DNA of 64,000 nucleotides from Spirosoma validum (GTDB taxonomy: Bacteria > Bacteroidota > Bacteroidia > Cytophagales > Spirosomataceae), in assembly GCF_014699035.1 (NCBI RefSeq), contig NZ_JACXAA010000007.1:355867-419866 (forward strand). The letters are read 5' to 3'. Below the pieces are notes generated by a model. The model had not been told where the DNA came from, made no database searches, and saw only the letters and a list, made by a program, of their open reading frames with translations. Shown here piece by piece: positions 52,502-62,500 of this stretch. The position numbers and the translations under genes were made by a program. The number at the start of each line of letters is the position of its first letter. Position 1 is the stretch's first letter.

Positions 52502-53152
52502 ATGCTTTTAGAACAGAAACAACAAACCATAACGATAACCACCGACTTCAAGGCAGCTCTTCCCATTATGGAAGCTTTCTATACGCTTCAGGGCGAAGGA
52601 GCGCATACGGGCCGGGCCGCTTATTTCATCCGGCTTGGCGGCTGCGACGTAGGCTGCCACTGGTGTGACGTAAAAGAATCCTGGGATGCCGACGCTCATC
52701 CAAAAATTTCTATTGACAGCATTGTTGAAGGTGCTTTGCAATACCCCGGTCGAATGGCAGTGATTACGGGGGGTGAGCCGCTTATGCACGACCTAACAGA
52801 ACTAACCGCTACGTTGCAGAGGGCGGGTTTTCAAACAAACATTGAAACATCCGGCGTTTGCCAGGCCGTTACGGGTTCGTGGGACTGGGTTTGCTTTTCG
52901 CCTAAGAAGTTTAAAAAGCCCAATCCGGCCATTTTCGACAAGGCTGACGAACTTAAAGTAATTATTTATAATTCATCCGATTTCGCCTTTGCGGAGTCGT
53001 TTGTGCCGTTTTTACGTCCCAACTGCAAACTCTTTCTGCAAACAGAATGGAGTCGGTCCAATGAAATGCTGCCTCGCATCGTTGATTACGTAAAAAATAA
53101 TCCGCAATGGCAAATCTCGTTGCAGACGCACAAGTACCTGGATATTCCATAA
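52502..53152 (+). CDS. queE: 7-carboxy-7-deazaguanine synthase QueE
   Basis: A 216-residue radical SAM enzyme of the queuosine/7-deazaguanine pathway. It begins the conserved region with IMEAFYTLQGEGAHTGRAAY, has the cluster motif GGCDVGCHWCDVKESWD (CxxxCxxC), the SAM-binding ITGGEPLMHD and the late LQTEWSRSNEM. ATG was chosen over a TTG two codons upstream. Other queuosine genes (queC, queD) are not in the window. Its 3' end is followed almost at once by a G-rich element used by the next gene. Confidence 0.95.
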   Translation: MLLEQKQQTITITTDFKAALPIMEAFYTLQGEGAHTGRAAYFIRLGGCDVGCHWCDVKESWDADAHPKISIDSIVEGALQYPGRMAVITGGEPLMHDLTELTATLQRAGFQTNIETSGVCQAVTGSWDWVCFSPKKFKKPNPAIFDKADELKVIIYNSSDFAFAESFVPFLRPNCKLFLQTEWSRSNEMLPRIVDYVKNNPQWQISLQTHKYLDIP

Positions 53153-53154
53153 GC

Positions 53155-55137
53155 ATGGGGCATGGGGCAGGGAGCAGGGAGCAGGGACTGTTAAAGAAGC
53201 CGCTTCAGCTTACCTTACTTCTCACTTCTTGCCTCCTACTTTTCACTCTGCTCCTTGCCCCATGCTCCTCGCTATTTGCTCAGGACAAAAAAGCGCAGGA
53301 ACTCTACGCTCAATCGATAAAACTGTTTGGTGAACGAAAGGCGAGTGAGGCTATTCCGTTTATGGAGCAGGCCGTGAAACAGGATCCTGGTTTTACAGAT
53401 GCTCATCTGAAACTTGGCCAGCTGTACGAATTTACCAAACGCTATGATCCAGCCATAACGGCTTACCGCAACGCGATCCGGCTTCAGCCCGATAGCCCAG
53501 CTGCCGGTGCAGCTTATCAGGCGTTAAGTACGGTATTGCTTCGGTTAGGTCGCTACGGCGAGGCTCTCCCCTATCTCGAAAAATTTCAGACACTATTTCC
53601 GCCACAGTCAGCACAGGCTAAACGAGTGACGCGGCAGATTGAAACGGCTCGTTTTGCCCAGGAAGCCATGCAGCATCCGCAAGCCGTAGACCCCAAACCA
53701 TTATCATCCGTATTACAAACGACCCCTTCGCAGTATTTCCCCGTGCTGACTGCCGATGAGCAAACGCTGGTGTTTACGGCCCTAAAACCCGAAGGTGATG
53801 AAGATCTGATGGTCACTACGTTCAATGGAGAAGTGTGGTCACCACCTACTTCGCTTTCGCCCAATATAAACACACCCGAAAATGAGGGTACAGCCAGTCT
53901 TTCCGCCGATGGACGTACACTCGTCTTCACAGCCTGTCAGGGACGTAAAGGCTACGGGAGTTGTGATTTATACATGAGCCGCAAAACGGGCAGTGACTGG
54001 TCGGCACCTGAAAACCTTGGCTCCACAGTTAATACCCGCTATTATGAATCGCAGCCCGCTTTATCCGCCGATGGCCGACAACTGTATTTTATTTCCGACC
54101 GTCCGGGCGGCAAAGGGCATCGCGACATCTGGCGGAGTGAGTTCGGCGCGGATGGCAACTGGGCTGAACCCATTAATCTGGGCGAACCTGTTAATACGTC
54201 GCTGAATGAAGCCTCTCCATTTATTCATCCCAACGGGCAAAGCTTATTTTTCGCGTCAGATGGCCACGTGGGCATGGGAGGTTACGACCTGTTTGTGGCA
54301 GATAATGGCGCATCGGGTTGGTCGGCGCCGACCAACTTAGGCTACCCCATCAACAATTCGGAAGACCAGGCGTCGCTGTTTGTTTCAGCCAATGGCAAAC
54401 GAGCTTATTATTCGTACGAAGAACAAAAAGATGGCGTCTCACAAAAATCAAAGCTCTATACGTTCGATTTGCCGGAATCGCTACGTGACCGTGTCAAACC
54501 CGTAAGCTATTTGAAAGGGGTTGTAGCTGACGCCAAAACCCAAAAACCGCTGGCCGCGACCGTTGAGCTGGTTGATCTGAAAACGAATCAAGTCGTCTCG
54601 CGCGTACAGGCCGACGCACAAACGGGCCAATATACGGCCGTGTTACCAAGCGAGGGCGAATATGCGCTCTATGTAAGCGTACCGGGTTATCTGTTTAAAA
54701 GCCTGTCATTCGATTTCACCCAGAAAACGAAAGGTGATCGGTCCGCCGTTACGGGTATGTCGCTGAGCGTACCGCTTGAGCCAGCTCTGGCGGGTGCATC
54801 CGCCAAAGAAACCCTGAACAACCTATTTTTCGAGTCGGGGCGGTATGATCTGGCAGATAAATCGCGTACGGAACTCGATCGGTTGTCGGCTTTTTTGAAG
54901 GCAAACCCAACCGTCAAAATTGAAATCTCGGGACATACCGACGATAAGGGTGATACAGCCGCTAACCTGACCCTCTCCCAGAAACGAGCCCAGTCTGTCG
55001 TTACGTACCTGACCCAGGCGGGTGTTGAGCCGACCCGCATCCGGGCGGCTGGCTACGGAAAGACGCGTCCTGTCGTCCCAAATACTTCCGATGAAAACCG
55101 ACGCTTAAATCGACGAATTGAGTGGCGTGTGCTGTAG
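53155..55137 (+). CDS. OmpA family protein with TPR and PD40 repeats
   Basis: About 660 residues, envelope-located. An unusual signal peptide (MGHGAGSREQGLLKKP, then a Leu-rich core ending SSLFAQ) is encoded by a G-rich/C-rich inverted repeat. TPR-like helices follow (KAQELYAQSIKLFGERKAS; AHLKLGQLYEFTKRYDPAIT). Next is a WD40-like PD40 propeller (EGTASLSADGRTLVFTAC; SQPALSADGRQLYFISDRPG; ASPFIHPNGQSLFFASDGH). A carboxypeptidase-regulatory-like domain (LKGVVADAKTQKPLAATVEL) and an OmpA peptidoglycan-binding domain (IEISGHTDDKGD; NRRLNRRIEWRVL) end it. It may anchor T9SS or the outer membrane to the cell wall. Confidence 0.92.
   Translation: MGHGAGSREQGLLKKPLQLTLLLTSCLLLFTLLLAPCSSLFAQDKKAQELYAQSIKLFGERKASEAIPFMEQAVKQDPGFTDAHLKLGQLYEFTKRYDPAITAYRNAIRLQPDSPAAGAAYQALSTVLLRLGRYGEALPYLEKFQTLFPPQSAQAKRVTRQIETARFAQEAMQHPQAVDPKPLSSVLQTTPSQYFPVLTADEQTLVFTALKPEGDEDLMVTTFNGEVWSPPTSLSPNINTPENEGTASLSADGRTLVFTACQGRKGYGSCDLYMSRKTGSDWSAPENLGSTVNTRYYESQPALSADGRQLYFISDRPGGKGHRDIWRSEFGADGNWAEPINLGEPVNTSLNEASPFIHPNGQSLFFASDGHVGMGGYDLFVADNGASGWSAPTNLGYPINNSEDQASLFVSANGKRAYYSYEEQKDGVSQKSKLYTFDLPESLRDRVKPVSYLKGVVADAKTQKPLAATVELVDLKTNQVVSRVQADAQTGQYTAVLPSEGEYALYVSVPGYLFKSLSFDFTQKTKGDRSAVTGMSLSVPLEPALAGASAKETLNNLFFESGRYDLADKSRTELDRLSAFLKANPTVKIEISGHTDDKGDTAANLTLSQKRAQSVVTYLTQAGVEPTRIRAAGYGKTRPVVPNTSDENRRLNRRIEWRVL
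53161..53264. repeat. G-rich/C-rich inverted repeat within a signal-peptide coding region
   Basis: CATGGGGCAGGGAGCAGGG at the left end and CTCTGCTCCTTGCCCCATG at the right end pair with 17 of 19 matches. The element has the look of the intergenic family seen at 36490 and 55136, yet it encodes residues 3 to 37 of the OmpA-family protein. The pyrimidine-rich right half supplies the Leu-rich hydrophobic core. Confidence 0.6.
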
Positions 55138-55219
55138 TGCAGTGGGCATAGGGGTAAGGGCATAGGGTATATTTATTCTGTTTTTTACCCTATGCCCTTA
55201 CCCCTATGCCCACTGCACT
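55136..55219. repeat. Perfect 34-bp inverted repeat after the OmpA-family gene
   Basis: Two 34-base arms, beginning agtgcagtgggcataggggt, are perfectly complementary around a T-rich 16-base loop. The left arm includes the end of the OmpA gene's stop codon. It is a strong hairpin separating that gene from trxB. Confidence 0.8.
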
Positions 55220-55326
55220 TTTGCATTCTAAGGGATTTTTTTCAATTTTGTGTATGTTGTCCAGATACCCTTGCTTATTAAGCAGCGGGCATTTGTTAGC
55301 TACAAGACAACCTCCTTTCATTTGCA

Positions 55327-56298
55327 ATGACTTCTGAACACGTAAAGTGCTTAATTATAGGCTCAGGACCGGCTGGCTACACAGCCGCTATCTACGCAGC
55401 CCGGGCCAACATGAGTCCCGTTCTTTATCAGGGCGGTCAACCGGGTGGCCAATTGACCATCACCAACGAAGTTGATAATTTTCCGGGTTATCCCGACGGC
55501 GTTCAGGGCCCGCAGATGATGCAGGATCTGGAAGCGCAAGCCCGTCGGTTTGGAACCGATATCCGCTACGGCTTGGTTACGCGGGTTGAATTTGTCGAGC
55601 TACCCAGCCCCGGCAATCCACACCGCGCTATCATTGACGACAAATACGAAATCACGGCCGATTCGATTATCATTTCAACGGGCGCTACGGCTAAATGGCT
55701 TGGCCTGCCGTCTGAAATGCGACTTAACGGTCGGGGTGTATCGGCCTGTGCGGTTTGCGACGGCTTCTTCTTCCGGGGTCAGGACGTAGTGATTGTTGGT
55801 GCAGGCGATACCGCTGCCGAAGAAGCCAGTTATCTGGCTAACCTCTGCCGCAAAGTCTATATGCTGGTTCGCCGTGATGAAATGAGAGCGTCGAAGTTCA
55901 TGCAGAAACGCGTGAAAACAGCACACAATATCGAGATCCTGTACAATACCGAAACCGAAGAAGTACTGGGCGACGACGAAGTGTCAGGCGTTCGCGTGAA
56001 AAATGCCGTTACGGGCGAAGAGCGTATTCTGGACGTAACCGGCTTCTTTGTGGCTATCGGTCACAAACCCAATACCGAAATTTTCCAGGAATTCCTTGAC
56101 TTAGATGCGAGTGGCTACATCGTAACGGAGAAAGGAAGTACCCGAACCAATATTGCTGGTGTGTTTGCCTGCGGAGACGCTCAGGATAACGTGTATCGTC
56201 AGGCCATTACGGCAGCCGGAACGGGCTGTATGGCTGCGCTTGACGCCGAACGTTATCTAGTCACGCTGGAAATGCAGGGCGAAGAGATTGTTCATTAA
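55327..56298 (+). CDS. trxB: Thioredoxin-disulfide reductase
   Basis: A 323-residue flavoenzyme reducing thioredoxin with NADPH. FAD-binding IGSGPAGYTAAIYAARANM, the redox CAVC at residues 141-144 (GVSACAVCDGFFF), NADPH-binding VIVGAGDTAAEEASYLA and the closing FACGDAQDNVYRQAITAAGTGC are all present. A box one mismatch from TAnnTTTG (TTCATTTG) stands 2 bases before the ATG. Confidence 0.96.
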   Translation: MTSEHVKCLIIGSGPAGYTAAIYAARANMSPVLYQGGQPGGQLTITNEVDNFPGYPDGVQGPQMMQDLEAQARRFGTDIRYGLVTRVEFVELPSPGNPHRAIIDDKYEITADSIIISTGATAKWLGLPSEMRLNGRGVSACAVCDGFFFRGQDVVIVGAGDTAAEEASYLANLCRKVYMLVRRDEMRASKFMQKRVKTAHNIEILYNTETEEVLGDDEVSGVRVKNAVTGEERILDVTGFFVAIGHKPNTEIFQEFLDLDASGYIVTEKGSTRTNIAGVFACGDAQDNVYRQAITAAGTGCMAALDAERYLVTLEMQGEEIVH

Positions 56299-56305
56299 TA
56301 AAACC

Positions 56306-56386
56306 AGCCGATAGCCGACAACCGTCCATCGCTAGTATATTCTTCTGAAATGTATACCAGCGATGGCCCCTTATCGACTATCGGCT
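56306..56386. repeat. Imperfect inverted repeat between trxB and the M23 peptidase
   Basis: AGCCGATAG-CGA...CCATCGCT on the left matches AGCGATGG...TCG-CTATCGGCT on the right, roughly 27 of 34 positions. It follows the trxB stop by 7 bases and so may be the trxB terminator. Its right arm would be coding if the peptidase began at an upstream ATG, which argues for the later start. Confidence 0.6.
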
Positions 56387-56398
56387 CATCCAGTTCTG

Positions 56399-57475
56399 AT
56401 GAGAAAAACCGCTATACAATGGCTGTTGGCCATTGGCTGCCTGTGTTTGACCGTAACAGCACAGGCTCAGGAGCGCGGGCGATTTAAAAATAACCTGCGT
56501 ATCACCCCCAAGAATGAACCAAGCCCCAATGCCCCCGTCGTTGATCAGCCTCAAAAAGCGGACGACCAGTTTGAACAGGAAAAAACTCAGTTACGCTACG
56601 GTAACCAGTTTGAACCAAAGAAAGAATTAAATCCGGTGGTCAGCGAAGACACTAGCCACCTCGACCAGGGAGAAACCAGCGTTGTTGAAGTCATTGATTC
56701 CGTATTAGTTGGCAATGAATGGGTTAAAATTGCGGATTATTACGCCGTTTGGGATTCACGCACGATCGATCCGTATAACATTAATCCGCTGGAGTTTAAC
56801 GAAGCCATTGACATCAAGCTTTATGATCCAACCGCTAACCGTTATTGGTCAGCCCCATTAACGGAAGGTAAACTAACCTCAAACTTTGGGTATCGCTGGG
56901 GCCGCTGGCATACCGGTGCTGATCTCGATCTTGAAACAGGCGATCCAGTCTATGCTGCGTTCGATGGCATTGTACGGGTGGTCGGCTGGGATGGTAGCGG
57001 CTACGGCCGATATGTACTGGTGCGGCATTACAATGGCCTCGAAACGCTTTACGGCCATATGTCGAAACAAACTGTCGAAACAGGGCAGCTGGTTAAAGCC
57101 GGTGATCAGCTTGGTTTGGGCGGTAGTACGGGACGCAGTTCTGGCCCTCATCTGCATTTCGAAACGCGCTACGAAGGCAATCCTTTCAGTCCGCTTAACG
57201 TTTACTCATTCCCGGAAAACACGATTAACTCCGACCACTTTTTACTCACAGGCTCCGTCTGGGATTACCTGCGCGGAGGACGTAGCGATGGGGGCAGTTC
57301 CTCAGAAATTAGTTTCAAGCCTAAAATTAAACGGACGGTTCTGCACCGGGTGCGGTCAGGTGAGACGCTTAGCTCCATTGCCGACCGGTACGGTTTGTCC
57401 ATATCAACGCTGAAACGTAAAAACCATATCTCTGGCTCACGGCTTCGGCCGGGTCAGAAGTTGCGCGTACACTGA
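56399..57475 (+). CDS. M23 family peptidoglycan endopeptidase with LysM domain
   Basis: About 358 residues, exported by the signal peptide MRKTAIQWLLAIGCLCLTVTAQA (start chosen there over an upstream ATG inside an inverted repeat). The LytM/M23 zinc domain shows GRWHTGADLDLETGDPVYA (HxxxD), LETLYGHMSK and GPHLHFETRY (HxH). A LysM domain (LHRVRSGETLSSIADRYGLS to PGQKLRVH) at the C-terminus binds glycan. It should cleave peptide cross-links in the cell wall, or be a regulator of amidases. Confidence 0.93.
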   Translation: MRKTAIQWLLAIGCLCLTVTAQAQERGRFKNNLRITPKNEPSPNAPVVDQPQKADDQFEQEKTQLRYGNQFEPKKELNPVVSEDTSHLDQGETSVVEVIDSVLVGNEWVKIADYYAVWDSRTIDPYNINPLEFNEAIDIKLYDPTANRYWSAPLTEGKLTSNFGYRWGRWHTGADLDLETGDPVYAAFDGIVRVVGWDGSGYGRYVLVRHYNGLETLYGHMSKQTVETGQLVKAGDQLGLGGSTGRSSGPHLHFETRYEGNPFSPLNVYSFPENTINSDHFLLTGSVWDYLRGGRSDGGSSSEISFKPKIKRTVLHRVRSGETLSSIADRYGLSISTLKRKNHISGSRLRPGQKLRVH

Positions 57476-57626
57476 GGTAAGTCACCTTGTCGTTGATATT
57501 GTCCGCAGGGATGTTTATGCTGCTATCATCTTTACCTTGGCGGGTACAGCACAGAATTGGGAAAGGAGGCTATTGAAAGTCTATTGCTTTACGCTTAATC
57601 TACTTATCTATACTTTTCATTACTGG

Positions 57627-58049
57627 ATGGAGCATTGTATCGTTTATTTCAGTTCATCGGTGGGGCAGTTTCAGGAAGAAGATCTAGACACAATTCTTCA
57701 ACAAAGTCGTCGCAATAATGCCAGGCTTGGTGTCACAGGTATGCTGCTCTACGTCCGGGGGAGTATTATCCAGGTATTAGAGGGCGAGAAAGAAACGATT
57801 GAGGCCTTATATAAGCGAATTGAACACGATGAACGACATACAAATGTTAGCATTGGCATTAACCGCCCGATTGCACAGCGCCTGTTTGCTGACTGGAGTA
57901 TGGGTTATGAGACCATAACCACTCGTCAGTTAGAAGAAATCAAGGCAATTGTTGATGTAGACAACCGTCAGGAGTCTGAAGTGGACTCACAGGAACCTAT
58001 TATATTTAAAACGCTCAAAGTATTTTACCAGGGCAATCGCTATAACTAA
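57627..58049 (+). CDS. BLUF domain blue-light photoreceptor
   Basis: A 140-residue FAD photoreceptor. BLUF residues are visible: the Tyr in HCIVYFSSSVGQ, the Asn in SRRNNARLGVTGMLLY and the Gln in RGSIIQVLEGEKETIEALY. The C-terminal helices (QRLFADWSMGYETIT, the conserved Trp/Met region) are present. There is no output domain, so it must signal through a partner protein. The start ATG before EHCIVYF was chosen; the preceding 30 codons look non-native. No regulator is adjacent. Confidence 0.92.
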   Translation: MEHCIVYFSSSVGQFQEEDLDTILQQSRRNNARLGVTGMLLYVRGSIIQVLEGEKETIEALYKRIEHDERHTNVSIGINRPIAQRLFADWSMGYETITTRQLEEIKAIVDVDNRQESEVDSQEPIIFKTLKVFYQGNRYN

Positions 58050-58073
58050 CGTAAACGTTGGTCTACAATGGAG

Positions 58074-58124
58074 ACGGAGTCAAAGATGACATCTTCCCAA
58101 ACAACATGTCATCTTTGACTCCGT
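58074..58124. terminator. Perfect 19-bp hairpin between convergent genes
   Basis: ACGGAGTCAAAGATGACAT and its exact complement flank a 13-base loop, between the stop codons of the BLUF gene (plus) and an amidohydrolase gene (minus). Probable bidirectional terminator. Confidence 0.7.
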
Positions 58125-58138
58125 TCTATATCTCTCTC

Positions 58139-59440
58139 CTACTTCTGCTCGTATTTATCCTTATAAGTCTTGTACAAGCGCTTGTGCCGGTCGTCCAGAT
58201 TGACTTTGCGACCCTGAATAAATACCTGCTCGATTACATTGGTGCGCATGTCTAAAGCATCGCCCGACGAGACAAATAACGTCGCTTGTTTGCCTTTTTC
58301 GAGCGTACCCGCCAGGTTGTCAATCCCGAGAATTTTAGCAGTATTCGACGTAACGAGTTTTAGCGCTTCTTCGCGATCAGTGATACCAAATCCGGAAGCC
58401 GTTCCGGCCAGAAACGGTAGGTTACGTGTTCGCCACCATTCATCAGCGTAGCTCAGACCGACCAGTATACCGGCCTTTTGCAGAATACCTGGCATGCGGT
58501 AAGGCAGATCGACATCTTCATCTTCCCGATTCGGGAGCCGGTGTAAACCGCTCAGAATAACTGGTACGTTATTTTCCTTCAGAAACGTAACGGCGCGGTT
58601 GGCTTCTTCGCCCCCTACGATGACCACTTTCTGAACACCTACCGATTTAGCGAACGTAACGGCGTCGATGATGTCTTTGCCATAATCCGCCCGGATATAC
58701 AGATTCTGTTTACCCGAGAATAGGCCACGCATGGATTCTAATTTCAGATTCATAGGTGTTTGATTCGACAGAGCCGCGTAGGCTTTTGCATCGGCAAACG
58801 TAGCGCGCAAAGCCTCAATCGCCGAAGCGCGTTTCTCGTCTTTCCGAACAACCGTCGTAAAATCGTCAAAATTGAAATCGCGGGTAAAATATGCGGGCCA
58901 GTTCAGCCAGATCCCATCGTCTTTTTTCAGTACAGCGTCTTCCCAGTTCCAGCCATCGGCCATCATGATGCTTGAACTTCCCGAGATGGTACCGCCCTGG
59001 GGCATCGCTTGTGTGAGCAACACACCATTATTCCGTATCGTTGGAATGATTTCAGAATCAGTATTGTAAGCAATCAGCGAACGAACGTTCGGGTTCAGAA
59101 TGCCCACTTCCTGTTTATCGACCGTTGCCCGCACGGCGCCCACTTCCTGTAAACCAACGGTGGATGCGGGTGAAATAAAGCCGGGATACACGTGTTTCCC
59201 CGATACGTCGATGACCTCAACATCGCTTAGATTCAGTTTAACGATCGTTCCATCGACAACATTGGTAATCACGCCATTGGTGAACAGTACTATACCGTTT
59301 GGGATAACCTGTCCATTGCCAACGTGAACGGTACCACTCATCAGAGCAGTTGTTTTTGTCTGCGGCCTTGCCGGAGCCGGATTCTGGCCATAGCTTGTAA
59401 GTGCAGCCAGCGTAAGTATGGGTATGAGTAGTTTTTTCAT
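58139..59440 (-). CDS. Secreted amidohydrolase-like protein lacking the HxH motif
   Basis: A 433-residue exported protein (signal MKKLLIPILTLAALTSYG). The composite amidohydrolase edges are clear: LMSGTVHVGNGQVIPNGIVLF at the N-terminus and NLAGTLEKGKQATLFVSSGDAL near the C-terminus. The strand-1 metal motif, normally GxxDxHxH after PG, reads PGFISPASTVG, so two zinc ligands are missing. It may be inactive or have a different chemistry. It lies 82 bases downstream of a larger relative, probably in the same operon. Confidence 0.88.
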   Translation of the reverse strand: MKKLLIPILTLAALTSYGQNPAPARPQTKTTALMSGTVHVGNGQVIPNGIVLFTNGVITNVVDGTIVKLNLSDVEVIDVSGKHVYPGFISPASTVGLQEVGAVRATVDKQEVGILNPNVRSLIAYNTDSEIIPTIRNNGVLLTQAMPQGGTISGSSSIMMADGWNWEDAVLKKDDGIWLNWPAYFTRDFNFDDFTTVVRKDEKRASAIEALRATFADAKAYAALSNQTPMNLKLESMRGLFSGKQNLYIRADYGKDIIDAVTFAKSVGVQKVVIVGGEEANRAVTFLKENNVPVILSGLHRLPNREDEDVDLPYRMPGILQKAGILVGLSYADEWWRTRNLPFLAGTASGFGITDREEALKLVTSNTAKILGIDNLAGTLEKGKQATLFVSSGDALDMRTNVIEQVFIQGRKVNLDDRHKRLYKTYKDKYEQK

Positions 59441-59522
59441 ATTAGTTATTGTCTTTAGATGATCATTAAGTTGTCATTCATCGCAAAACAAAGAATGACA
59501 AGCCATGACGATTAAATGACTG

Positions 59523-62500
59523 TTAATGCCGTTGCTCCTCTCCTTCCACCATTACGCCTTCGATGTCTTCGCAATGCCACATACGTGATCGTTTGGGAGC
59601 AGGTCGCGTCGTAGAAGCACCGCCCGCTTTGGCAGTCAGCATTTTCTGAATTAGTCGGGCGCGTTCGGCCTGCATCTGCTCCCGCTTGCGGTCTTCGTCT
59701 TTCAGACTGAAATAGATGGCTCCTTCGATCATGGTAATTTCCGGACGTGCATAAATGGCCAGTGGGTGCGCATTCCACAACACCAGATCGGCATCTTTAC
59801 CGACCTTGATACTACCCAAGCGATTGTCCAGATGCAGGAGTTTTGCGGGATTGAGCGTCACCATTTTCCAGGCATCTTCTTCGGCTATACCGCCGTACTC
59901 AACCGTTTTCGCAGCTTCCTGATTCAGACGACGGGCCATCTCGGCGTCATCCGAATTAATGGATACTGTTACGCCCTGCCGGTGCATTAACGCGGCATTG
60001 TATGGAATGGCATCGTGTACTTCCATTTTATAGGCCCACCAGTCGGCGAAGGACGAACCGCCCGCACCATGTTTTGCCATCTTGTCAGCCAGTTTATATC
60101 CCTCCAGAATATGGGTGAACGTATTGACTTTGAAGCCAAGTGAATCGGCCACTTTCATGAGCATGTTGATCTCCGATTGAACATAGGAGTGACACGTAAT
60201 GAATCGTTTGTTCGCCAGAATTTCGGCTAGCGCATCGAGTTCAATGTCGCGCCGTGGAGCAATAGCCGTTGTTTTGGCTTTTGCATTCAGCGCATTATAG
60301 GTTGACCATGTTTTGGCATACTCTTTCGCCCGCATGAAGTGGTCCATATACACCTGCTCTACACCCATGCGCGTCTGTGGAAAGCGAATCCGGTTGGCGT
60401 CACCCCAGTTGGCCTGTTTTACGTTCTCGCCCAGAGCGAACTTGATGAAGCCATCCGCGCCTTTGATGAGCATCCCCTCCGGCGATTCGCCCCATTTAAG
60501 TTTCACGATGGCGGACTGCCCCCCGATGGCATTAGCGGAGCCATGCAGAAGCTGCGACGTAGTGACTCCACCCGCCAGTTGCCGATAAATATTGATGTCT
60601 TCGGGATTAACCACATCACTCATACGAACCTCGGCCGTACTTGATTGCGATCCTTCATTGACCGACAGCAAGGCAATGTGTGAGTGTTCGTCAATAATGC
60701 CGTTGGTCAGGTGTTTACCCGTACCATCCAGGACTTTTATATCGGCTGGAACAGGTAGGTTCTTGCCAACTTTAGAAATTTTACCACCCGTCACAAACAC
60801 ATCAGCGTTGGTTAGAATACCCTCTTTTTCATTCGTCCAGACCGTAGCGTTCCGAATCATAACCGTTTCCGATTTGGGTTTCTGGGCATTCCCCATGCCA
60901 ACAAACGGGTAGAGAATCGTGGCGGTTGTGCTCCCCGGCACGGTGGCTGTGGTCGATGTAGCCATTGCTGCTGTTGTGCTAGCTGTCGTGGTCGACGTAG
61001 CGGATACGGCAGACGTGGATACGGGCGCATCACCGGTACGTACAGCCGACCACGTAACAACTTTCCCATCAGGCGTTTCCCCTTCCCCTTTCATAGTCGT
61101 TCCGGTACGATAGCCCGTTAAGCGTGTAGTGCCAGGCTTTTTTTTATCCATCTGTATCTGCATGGAAATCAGATCGCCCGACAGCGTTACTTTCGGCGTT
61201 ATTTTGACGGTATCGGCCTGAATCTGGTATTCGGGTTTATCGGGTGATTTTCCTGAGATGTTTAGCTTTAAATTCGATTGAGCGCCAACGGTCAGGTTCC
61301 AGGAGCCGCGGAAATCAGCTACATCTTTATTGGTGACGATGTACTGCTTACCCCGCATCCAGTTTTCAAAAATCACGTTGTCAGCACTGAACAGGTTGCC
61401 GGACGTAATAATGAAATTCGCCAGACGACCTTTCTGCAACGTACCAACCTGATCGTCAACGCGAATCAGCCGCGCTGGTACGGTCGTAAGCGCTTCGAGC
61501 GCCTTTTGTTCGGATAGTCCGTTTTCGATGGCTTTGCGAAGATTGCCCCAGAAATCTGCTTTGCTTTTCAACCCCGCGGTGGTCAGTGCAAACGGAATAT
61601 TGGCAGCGGCCAGGCGGCCAGCATTCATCGGGGCCATTTCCCAGTGCTTCAGTTCAGCGAGCGATACGTTATCGGCATCCCAGGCATCTTCGACATCATA
61701 CGGCTGGGGGTAATTCAGCGGCACAATCAGCGAAGCGCCCGTCGCTTTGACCTCATCAATCCGTTGGTATTCGTCGCCGGTGCTGGCAATGATGTACTGA
61801 ATACCAAACTCATCACCGATCTTGTCAGCCCGTAAAATACCTAGTTTATCGTTGGCTTCGAAAATAGCGGGTAAGGGTCGAATCCGGTTCAGCGCATCCA
61901 GCGACAGATTTTCTTGTTCTTTGTTGCCTGCCCGTTTGTACCAATCCGCGTCGTACATCGCCTGACGGATCAGTGCCACCGATCCCATCATCGAGTTTGG
62001 GTACGTCTGCCCAGAACTACCCTTACTGAATGAATAATGCGCCGTTACGTTCGGTTTCAGGACAAGCGTATTTTCTCGATCATCGGCCAGCGTCACGAGC
62101 GCACCCGTACCCCGCACAACGCCGTCGTGTGGATGTGTCAAAACAACGCCAAATCCCAGTTTGCGTAATTCGTCTGCCTTGGCCGGAATCGATTTAAACA
62201 GCAGACTCGCGTCATTTTCGGGCTGAACGGCCTGGTTCCAGTAATACGCTCCTTTCTTATTGGATTCCAGTTGTGGAGGAGCAAAAAAACCGCGACGCTC
62301 GACCTTGACTTCGGGCATCCCATAATCCGAATTGATGTCGATCAGAGCCGGATAAATTCGCTTTCCTTTCAAGTCAGCGACAACAGCTCCGGCCGGAACA
62401 CTAACCGACGTACCGACCGCTTCGATACGTCCATCACGAATCAGCAACGTAGCGTTCTGAAGGGTAGTTTGTGGATCAACGATAATGGTTGCGTTTGTAA

